DNA from: Geminicoccaceae bacterium
GTDB taxonomy: Bacteria > Pseudomonadota > Alphaproteobacteria > Geminicoccales > Geminicoccaceae
Reading direction: 5' to 3'
Length of the DNA stretch: 42,899 nucleotides
Assembly (NCBI GenBank): GCA_025062095.1
Contig: JANXAZ010000028.1
Location: 1 to 42,899, forward strand
Of this stretch, positions 23,326-29,228 are shown piece after piece. Below the pieces are notes generated by a model. The model saw only the letters and a program-made list of their open reading frames with translations. It ran no database searches and was not told the DNA's origin. A program made the translations under genes and the position numbers. Positions within the stretch are counted from its first letter, which is position 1, and the number at the start of each line of letters is the position of its first letter.

Positions 23326-24405
23326 TCAATAGCCCTCGGCGACGAGCGGGAACGCGGACCAGAAACCGGGCGGGCGGACGGGTTCGGCACGGGCGAGATG
23401 GGCCCGGCCCAACTCTTCGAGACGCGTGACGCCCGCAAGACCCATGGCGATCGTGATCTCGTCCTCGAGCAGCTCGAGCATTTTCACGACCCCTTCCGGA
23501 CCGCCCGCGGCCATCCCGATCGCCGTCATCCGCCCGAGACCCACGGCCCGGGCACCGAGCGCGATCGCTTTGAGCACGTCGGTGCCGCGGTAGAATCCGC
23601 CGTCGACCAGGACCGTCGCACGGCCGGCCACGGCGTCGAGGATCTCGGGCAGGACGTCGAGAGTGCCGAGGGTGTGATCGAGCTGGCGGCCGCCGTGATT
23701 GGAGATGACGATCCCTTCCGCCCCCAGCGCGCAGGCGATCTCGGCGTCTTCTCGGGTCATGATGCCTTTGAGGATCAGGGGAATCCGATGGCGTGCCTTG
23801 AAGCGTTCGACCGCTTTCCAATCGAAGGCGCGCTGGATCGCGATCCCGCCCACGTTCTGCCGCCACGGCTTCTCGAATCGGTTCAAGAGATCGCGTTCGC
23901 GTCGCGAATACCAGGCCGTGTCCACGGTGATCGCGAAAGCGCAATAACCGTGGGCTTCGGCGCGCGCGACCATGTCCGCGATCCACGCGTCGTCGCCGCG
24001 CACATAGAGCTGGAAGACGCGCACGGCCTCGGGCGCCGCCTCGGCGACCGCCTCCAGCCCGGGGGCGCAGACACTGCTGAGCATCAAAGGCACCCCGAAG
24101 CCGGCGGCGGCTCGCGCGGCTCCCGCTCCTCCGGAGGGGTGGAAGGTCTCGAGCGAGCCGATGGGCGCGAGAAACACCGGCAAGCGGATGCGTCGGCCGA
24201 AAAGTTCGGTCGACGGGTCCACCCGCCGCACATCGACGCACACCCGCGGCCGCAGGGCCCAGCGCTCGATCGCGAGCCGATTGCGCGCGAGCGACGTCTC
24301 GGTCTCGCTCCCGCCCAAGAGATAATCGAAAGCGCCTCGGGAAAGACGTTTTCGCGCGAGAAGGACCAGTTCGTGGAGCGTGCTCGCTTCGTCGAGGGCG
24401 GCCAT
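23326..24405 (-). CDS. FMN-dependent alpha-hydroxyacid oxidase/dehydrogenase (LldD/glycolate oxidase family)
   Basis: 359 residues forming an FMN TIM barrel. Motifs: FDYLLGGSETETSLARN at the N-terminus, FLAPIGS, VFQLYVRGD, ITVDTAW, ILKGIMTREDA (flavin-contacting Lys), the active-site SNHGGRQLD with the catalytic His and substrate-binding Arg, then DGGFYRGTDVLKAIALGA. Family enzymes oxidise L-lactate, glycolate, mandelate or other 2-hydroxyacids. The usual Y-Y substrate pair at the N-terminus reads FDYL, so the substrate may not be L-lactate. ATG 24405. First gene of a likely operon with the cupin and VOC genes. Confidence 0.92.
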   Translation of the reverse strand: MAALDEASTLHELVLLARKRLSRGAFDYLLGGSETETSLARNRLAIERWALRPRVCVDVRRVDPSTELFGRRIRLPVFLAPIGSLETFHPSGGAGAARAAAGFGVPLMLSSVCAPGLEAVAEAAPEAVRVFQLYVRGDDAWIADMVARAEAHGYCAFAITVDTAWYSRRERDLLNRFEKPWRQNVGGIAIQRAFDWKAVERFKARHRIPLILKGIMTREDAEIACALGAEGIVISNHGGRQLDHTLGTLDVLPEILDAVAGRATVLVDGGFYRGTDVLKAIALGARAVGLGRMTAIGMAAGGPEGVVKMLELLEDEITIAMGLAGVTRLEELGRAHLARAEPVRPPGFWSAFPLVAEGY

Positions 24406-24556
24406 GGCCTCGGCCTTCGCACGGTGTCGGCGGTCGCTGTGGGGGATGGACCGGCACCGCGCGCTCCGCAAGCACCCGCCCGGAAAGGCCGTATCGCGGC
24501 GAGCGCGAGCGTCCCGAGCTCTTCTCCGAGAGCGGAAGAGGCTTAGATGGGAGTCG

Positions 24557-25711
24557 ATGTCGCGCGCTCCGCTGGCTCTTTACGTCCATTGGCCGTTTTG
24601 CACGGCCAAGTGCCCTTATTGCGATTTCAACAGTCACGTGCGGGAGGGCGTCGATCAGGCCCGCTGGCGGCGGGCGCTCCTGACCGAACTCGAGCATTGG
24701 GCCGCGCGGCTCGGAGAACGCGCCCTCGTCTCGGTCTTTTTCGGCGGCGGGACGCCTTCGCTCATGGAACCCGAGACCGTCGCCACGGTGCTCGCGCGCG
24801 CCGTCTCGCTCTGGCCGCCCGTCGAGGATCTCGAAGTCACGCTCGAAGCCAACCCGAGCTCGGTGGAGGCCGGTCGTTTCGCCGCTTATCGCGAGGCCGG
24901 GGTGAACCGGATCTCGATCGGTATCCAGGCTCTCGACGATGCGGCTCTGCGGTTCCTCGGTCGACGGCACACGGTAGCGGAGGCGCTCGCCGCGCTCGCG
25001 CTCGCGATGAAGACCTTCCCGCGCGTGTCCTTCGACCTCATCTATGCCCGTCCCGGGCAGACGGCCGCGGCTTGGGAAGAAGAGCTCCGTCGGGCGCTCG
25101 GTCTGGGTACGCGCCATCTTTCGCTGTACCAGCTGACGATCGAGCCGGGCACGCGTTTTTACGCGCGAGCCCGCGCCGGGCTTCTCGCGCCCCCGGACGA
25201 AGACGCGCAAGCGGAACTCTTCGAGCGGACCCAGGAGTTGACCGCCGCGGCCGGCCTGCCCGCTTACGAGATCTCGAACCACGCCCGTCCCGGCGAGGAA
25301 TGCCGCCACAATCTCGTGTATTGGCGCTACGGAGAATACGTCGGCATCGGACCCGGGGCACACGGCCGCATCGTCCGATCGGGCCGAAGGTTCGCCACGC
25401 GCGCCCTGAGGCAGCCGGAAGCGTGGCTCGCGGCGGTCGAACGCCGCGGGCACGGGCTCGAGGCGGAAGAGGAGCTGTCGCCTCGGGAGCAGCTCGTCGA
25501 GGCGTTGATGATGGGCCTCCGCCTCGCCGAAGGCGTCCCCGTCGCCCGATTGGAGCGGCTCGCGGGAGCGGCCTGGCGCGAGGCTCTGAACGTCGAGGCC
25601 CTCGATCGGGCTCGTGCGGAGGGGCTCCTCGAGAACCGCGAGGATCGTCTGGTCGCCACCGCCGCCGGGCGCGAGCGCCTCGATGCGCTCTTGCGCGCCA
25701 TCCTTCGGTGA
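24557..25711 (+). CDS. hemW: Radical SAM haem chaperone HemW (coproporphyrinogen III oxidase-like)
   Basis: 384 residues. The radical SAM cluster motif is Cys15, Cys19 and Cys22 in PFCTAKCPYCDFNSH. SAM-binding FFGGGTPSL and the family blocks NRISIGIQALDDAALRFLGR and SFDLIYARPGQT are present; the C-terminal HemN domain follows (YGEYVGIGPGAHGR, VEALMMGLRLAEGV). HemW delivers haem and is not a true oxygen-independent CPO; the CxxxCxxC followed by DF rather than a fourth Cys-type N-terminus fits HemW. GGGAG precedes ATG 24557. Divergent from the hydroxyacid oxidase gene. In the wider setting it stands beside cytochrome-rich respiratory genes. Confidence 0.95.
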   Translation: MSRAPLALYVHWPFCTAKCPYCDFNSHVREGVDQARWRRALLTELEHWAARLGERALVSVFFGGGTPSLMEPETVATVLARAVSLWPPVEDLEVTLEANPSSVEAGRFAAYREAGVNRISIGIQALDDAALRFLGRRHTVAEALAALALAMKTFPRVSFDLIYARPGQTAAAWEEELRRALGLGTRHLSLYQLTIEPGTRFYARARAGLLAPPDEDAQAELFERTQELTAAAGLPAYEISNHARPGEECRHNLVYWRYGEYVGIGPGAHGRIVRSGRRFATRALRQPEAWLAAVERRGHGLEAEEELSPREQLVEALMMGLRLAEGVPVARLERLAGAAWREALNVEALDRARAEGLLENREDRLVATAAGRERLDALLRAILR

Positions 25712-25742
25712 CGGTGGCTCGGAAATGGGGCGGCGCGGCGCT

Positions 25743-25901
25743 TCAGAGACCCCGCCGCGCGGTCGCGCCCGGGTCCAAACGCACGCTTTCCGGCGCGGCG
25801 AAGCGCGAGGCTGAGCTCCAATCCAACCGGGTGGTCAGAACCCAATGGGCACCGAAGGCGAGCAGCACGCTGACGGCCACCGCAGCCAGAAAGGCCTTCA
25901 T
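25743..25901 (-). CDS. 52-residue single-pass membrane protein, last gene of the formate dehydrogenase operon
   Basis: Starts MKAFLAAVAVSVLLAFGAH and ends in a short polar tail (SVRLDPGATARRGL). One membrane helix at about 3-22 or an uncleaved signal anchor. It starts at ATG 25901, which overlaps the TGA of the WD40-cytochrome gene (ATGA), and GGGAGG lies at about 25902-25907 upstream on the minus strand. The coupling and Shine-Dalgarno argue that it is a real gene despite its size. No family recognised. A role with the cytochrome or the dehydrogenase complex is inferred from position only. Confidence 0.65.
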   Translation of the reverse strand: MKAFLAAVAVSVLLAFGAHWVLTTRLDWSSASRFAAPESVRLDPGATARRGL

Positions 25902-27241
25902 CCTCCCGTCCCCCTCTCGACCTCCGCGGGCATGGTCACGCGCTTGAGGTAGTCGATCAGGGCGGCCCTGTCACGCGCATCGGGCAGTCGTTGCAACGGC
26001 ATCTTCGAGCCGGGGGTGAAGGTCTCGGGACCGAGGGCGAACAACTTTTCGATCGTCTCTTCGGTCCACACGATCCCGCTCGTCGCCAGGGCCTCGGAAT
26101 AGGGATAACCCGGCACTGCGCCGGCGGGTCTGCCGAACAATCGGAACAGCGTGGGACCCGCGCGATTGCCGCCGTCGGCGGTGACGGTGTGACAGGCGAC
26201 ACAAGCGCGGAAGAGCCGCTCCCCGCGATCCTCGCTTTCGGCGATCGGGCTCCGCCGCGCCGCCGGCGGGCTCGCTGGAGAGCTCTCCGCCGGACGCGGC
26301 GGCGGGTCTCCTTCGCGCCAGCGTCGGACGATCGAATCGTTGCCCGCCGACCACAGCGTCGCCGGTGGTCCGGTGAAGGCGAGGTCCCAGACCGGTCCGC
26401 GGTGAGGTTCGAGGACCCGCTCCGGGCGGCGTTCGGGCAGCGACCAGACGATGACGCGCCCCTTGATGTCCCCGCTCGCCAGCCGGGTTCCGTCGGGATG
26501 GAGCGCGAGCGCGGTGATCGGCGCCTCGTGCCCGGGGAGTTCGCCCAGGAGCCGGAGATCGGCGGGATGGCGCAGGCGCAGGACTCCGTCGATCCCGCCC
26601 GTGACGAGGAGCCCGTCCGCGAGTTCGAGAAGCTCGGTGACGGCGAAGCCGGAAGTCGGCAGCCGCTCGCTCCCCGTACCGTCGCGGGGATCGATGGCCC
26701 AAAGCGCTCCCTCGTGGGTGCCGACCCAGAGGACCGTCCCTTGTTCCGCGAAGAGGAGGGCGGTGGGACGCGCTCCGCCCAGGTCTGTCTCGGCGCGGAC
26801 GGTTCCGTCAGCGAGCCCGAACACGCGGACGCGGCCGTCCGCCGTTCCGACCGCGGCCGAGCCGCCCTCCGGCGCGATCGCCAGAGCGAGAACCTTCGCG
26901 CCGAGCTCGGCCCGCCAGCGGGGCGCGCCTTCCTCGACCGACCAAGCGAGGAGAAGACCGTCCTCGCCGCCCGAAAGCGCCAACTGCGTCTCGGGTGCGA
27001 GAGCCACCGCGTGGACCGCCCCGGCGTGCCCGAGCAGCCGGCGCAGCGGGCGCTCTTCCGCGGGCCGCCAGAGGATCAGGCTGGTATCGAAGGAGCCCGA
27101 CAGGAGAAGGCCACCGTCGCGCGAGGCAGAGAGGGACCGCACCGCCCCGCCGTGCCCGACGAGCTCGGCGGCTGCGACCGGCGCGAGCGCCCCGAACGCG
27201 AGGGTCACTCCGATGCTCGCGAGCCGAAAGAGAGCCTGCAC
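25898..27241 (-). CDS. Periplasmic WD40-repeat protein fused to a C-terminal cytochrome c
   Basis: 447 residues. A signal peptide (about 1-25, ending APVAAA) leads to seven WD40-type blades at about 27-310, with repeated LVGHGGAVRSLSASRDG, LLGHAGAVHAVALAPE and LPGHEAPITALALHPDG units. A Pro/Ser/Arg linker (about 311-335) follows, then a class I cytochrome c: haem motif CVACH at Cys347/Cys350/His351 and sixth ligand Met414 in PGSKMPLQ. GTG 27241 lies 6 nt after the stop of the gamma subunit, so it belongs to the same transcript. It may take electrons from the formate dehydrogenase or dock it to a partner; this is inferred from gene order. No strong Shine-Dalgarno. Confidence 0.88.
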   Translation of the reverse strand: MQALFRLASIGVTLAFGALAPVAAAELVGHGGAVRSLSASRDGGLLLSGSFDTSLILWRPAEERPLRRLLGHAGAVHAVALAPETQLALSGGEDGLLLAWSVEEGAPRWRAELGAKVLALAIAPEGGSAAVGTADGRVRVFGLADGTVRAETDLGGARPTALLFAEQGTVLWVGTHEGALWAIDPRDGTGSERLPTSGFAVTELLELADGLLVTGGIDGVLRLRHPADLRLLGELPGHEAPITALALHPDGTRLASGDIKGRVIVWSLPERRPERVLEPHRGPVWDLAFTGPPATLWSAGNDSIVRRWREGDPPPRPAESSPASPPAARRSPIAESEDRGERLFRACVACHTVTADGGNRAGPTLFRLFGRPAGAVPGYPYSEALATSGIVWTEETIEKLFALGPETFTPGSKMPLQRLPDARDRAALIDYLKRVTMPAEVERGTGG

Positions 27242-27246
27242 GACCG

Positions 27247-28320
27247 CTACTCGGCGGGAACGACGCCCCGCTTTTCGAGCTCCGCCACCCAGAGATCGTG
27301 GTGTTGCTTCGCCCAATTGTAATCCACCCTCCCCGAGCCCATGGCCGCGAACGCGCCTTCCATGCCCAACGAGCCGATGTAGATGTGCCCGATGATGATG
27401 GCGATGAGGATCACGGCGACGAAACCGTGCCAGAGCGTGGCGAGCTGTTGCTCGGCGATCGGCGACAGCCCGGTGGGCAGCTGCGTCCCGAACCAGGCGT
27501 TGAGCGTCGCGAAGGTCGGATCGAAGAAAGAAAAGGTGAAGGGGAACAGAAGCTGCAGCCCCGACAGGCTGAGGCTGCCACCCAGCAGGATGACCGACCA
27601 GAAGACGAACTTCTGGCCGGCGTTGAAGCGCTTCGAAGGCGGATGGGCGCGCCCGACGAGTCCGCCCCCTTTGAGGATCCAGATCACATCGTAGCGGTTG
27701 GGAACGTTGAAGCGGACCCAGAGAACGAACATCAACACGATGCCGAGCATGAAGCCGAAGGCCAGATAATTGTGCAAGAGCTTGCCCCATTGGGTGAGCA
27801 CGGCGAAGACGTCTTTGCCGACGAGAGGCAAGAGGAGCGTGCGGCCGAACATCAAATTCAGGCCGGTGAGGGCGAGGAGGATGAAGGTGGTGGCGGTGAG
27901 CCAGTGGGCGAACCGCTCGAGCCCGTTGAAGCGCTCGATCGTCCGCCCCGAGGGTCCTCCCTCGAGCGGTACCCGACCGCGCAACGCGAAGAACAGAGCG
28001 ACGAGGCCGAACGCGCCGAGAAGGATCCAGGCCGACCACTGCTTGTAGGCACCCAGGCGAATCTGCCGCCACACCTCGCCTTCGGATTGGATCAACTGGC
28101 CACCCAACATGTTCGGTGCGGCGACATAGCCCTGCTCGCCGCGCCGCACGGCCCGCCACACATCCGCCCGGCTCGCTTCCGGGAGCAAGGTCGCCGGCGG
28201 GCTCGCCTCCACGCCCGGCACCGCCTGCGCGCGCAGCTCGCCACCAAAAGCTCCGAGGAAAAGGAGGGGGAGAAGGGCGATCAGGATCCCTCGCGTCCAA
28301 CGGCAAAGGCCTCGGCTCAT
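27247..28320 (-). CDS. Formate dehydrogenase gamma subunit (membrane cytochrome b556)
   Basis: 357 residues of the FdnI/FdoI family. An N-terminal export segment precedes a long periplasmic section (GVEASPPATLLPEASRADVW, VAAPNMLGGQLIQ), as in alphaproteobacterial relatives. The core has five or so membrane helices. Candidate haem b ligands are the His in LERFAHWLTA, KLLHNYLAF, ATLWHGFVAV and IIGHIYIG. It would anchor the catalytic subunits and pass electrons from formate to quinone. ATG 28320 overlaps the stop of the upstream 69-aa gene by one base (TGATG). AGGATGAGG upstream. Confidence 0.94.
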   Translation of the reverse strand: MSRGLCRWTRGILIALLPLLFLGAFGGELRAQAVPGVEASPPATLLPEASRADVWRAVRRGEQGYVAAPNMLGGQLIQSEGEVWRQIRLGAYKQWSAWILLGAFGLVALFFALRGRVPLEGGPSGRTIERFNGLERFAHWLTATTFILLALTGLNLMFGRTLLLPLVGKDVFAVLTQWGKLLHNYLAFGFMLGIVLMFVLWVRFNVPNRYDVIWILKGGGLVGRAHPPSKRFNAGQKFVFWSVILLGGSLSLSGLQLLFPFTFSFFDPTFATLNAWFGTQLPTGLSPIAEQQLATLWHGFVAVILIAIIIGHIYIGSLGMEGAFAAMGSGRVDYNWAKQHHDLWVAELEKRGVVPAE

Positions 28321-28529
28321 CAGAACCTCATCCTGTTCGCGCGTTGATCCAACTCTTCCTTGCGCTCGGGCGGAAGCGGAGTGTCCGGTGCCCCGCGATA
28401 GGCACCCTTGGCCGGAACTTCCACGGTGGAAGGCGGCGGAGCCAGCCGCCCTTGGCTCCAGGCTTGATAGATCCACCACGCGCCGCCGAGCACCACGGCC
28501 ACGGCGAGCAACCTCAGGACGACGATCAT
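28320..28529 (-). CDS. 69-residue membrane protein in the formate dehydrogenase operon
   Basis: One N-terminal helix (MIVVLRLLAVAVVLGGAWWI), then a Pro-rich polar tail ending EELDQRANRMRF. It sits between the beta and gamma subunit genes and is joined to gamma by a TGATG overlap. Similar short proteins occur in alphaproteobacterial formate dehydrogenase loci, as I recall, but I know no assigned function. Possibly an assembly or anchoring factor. Confidence 0.75.
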   Translation of the reverse strand: MIVVLRLLAVAVVLGGAWWIYQAWSQGRLAPPPSTVEVPAKGAYRGAPDTPLPPERKEELDQRANRMRF

Positions 28530-28562
28530 CCTCGTTTCGTCCGACGATCAGGCCACACAGAC

Positions 28563-28590
28563 GGACGGCCGGGAGTGACCCCGGCCGTCC
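28563..28590. repeat. Strong hairpin between formate dehydrogenase beta and the 69-aa gene
   Basis: Perfect 11-bp inverted repeat (GGACGGCCGGG at 28563-28573, CCCGGCCGTCC at 28580-28590) with a 6-nt loop. The T-run CTTTT is on the plus-strand side, where no gene ends. On the minus-strand transcript no U-tract follows, so it is more likely an mRNA-processing or stability element that separates alpha/beta from gamma expression. Confidence 0.55.
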
Positions 28591-28614
28591 CTTTTCCCGT
28601 TCTCGCCCGAAGTC

Positions 28615-29211
28615 TCAGGCGCCGCCCTTTTGCTGATAGGCGGTACCCCAGCCCCAGGCGCCGGCGCCGAAGCCGCGTTGGACGACGCGCTCGCGGTAGA
28701 TGTTGGCGATGACGTCGCCGTCTCCCGCCAGCAGTGCCTTGGTCGAGCACATCTCGGCGCAGATCGGCAGCTTGCCCTCGGCGAGGCGGTTCCGCCCGTA
28801 CTTGCGGAACTCGGCGTCCGAGTGGTCCTCCTCGGGCCCGCCGGCGCAGAAGGTGCACTTGTCCATCTTGCCGCGCGAGCCGAAGTTGCCGGCCTGCGGG
28901 AACTGCGGAGCCCCGAAGGGACAGGCGTAGAAACAGTAACCGCAGCCGATGCACAGGTCTTTGCTGTGCAGGACGACCCCTTCCTCGGTCTGGTAGAAGC
29001 AGTCGACCGGGCAGACCGCCATGCACGGCGCATCCGAGCAATGCATGCAGGCCACCGAGATCGACCGCTCGCCCGGCTTGCCGTCGTTGAGGGTGACGAC
29101 CCGCCGGCGGTTGATGCCCCAGGGCACCTCGTGCTCGTTCTTGCACGCGGTCACGCAAGCGTTGCACTCGATGCACCGCTCGCTGTCGCAGAGGAACTTC
29201 ATCCGTGCCAT
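28615..29211 (-). CDS. fdhB: Formate dehydrogenase beta subunit (4 x [4Fe-4S])
   Basis: 198 residues. Cysteine groups for four clusters are visible: CIECNACVTACKN (Cys13-Cys23), CMHCSDAPCMAVCP, CIGCGYCFYACPF and the interleaved CTFCAGG/ICAEMC set; Cys8 is an extra. It relays electrons from the Mo site to the gamma haems on the periplasmic side, carried out with the alpha subunit by the Tat system. It is shorter than E. coli FdnH and lacks the C-terminal membrane helix, as in the FDH3 type. ATG 29211 is preceded by GGGAGG. It starts 17 bp after the alpha-subunit stop. Confidence 0.95.
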   Translation of the reverse strand: MARMKFLCDSERCIECNACVTACKNEHEVPWGINRRRVVTLNDGKPGERSISVACMHCSDAPCMAVCPVDCFYQTEEGVVLHSKDLCIGCGYCFYACPFGAPQFPQAGNFGSRGKMDKCTFCAGGPEEDHSDAEFRKYGRNRLAEGKLPICAEMCSTKALLAGDGDVIANIYRERVVQRGFGAGAWGWGTAYQQKGGA

Positions 29212-29228
29212 GGTCGAAGCCTCCCGCC

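Noticed and set aside
28563-28596. Hairpin plus CTTTT as a plus-strand terminator
   Set aside because: No plus-strand gene ends here; the nearest plus-strand gene is hemW, which stops at 25711.
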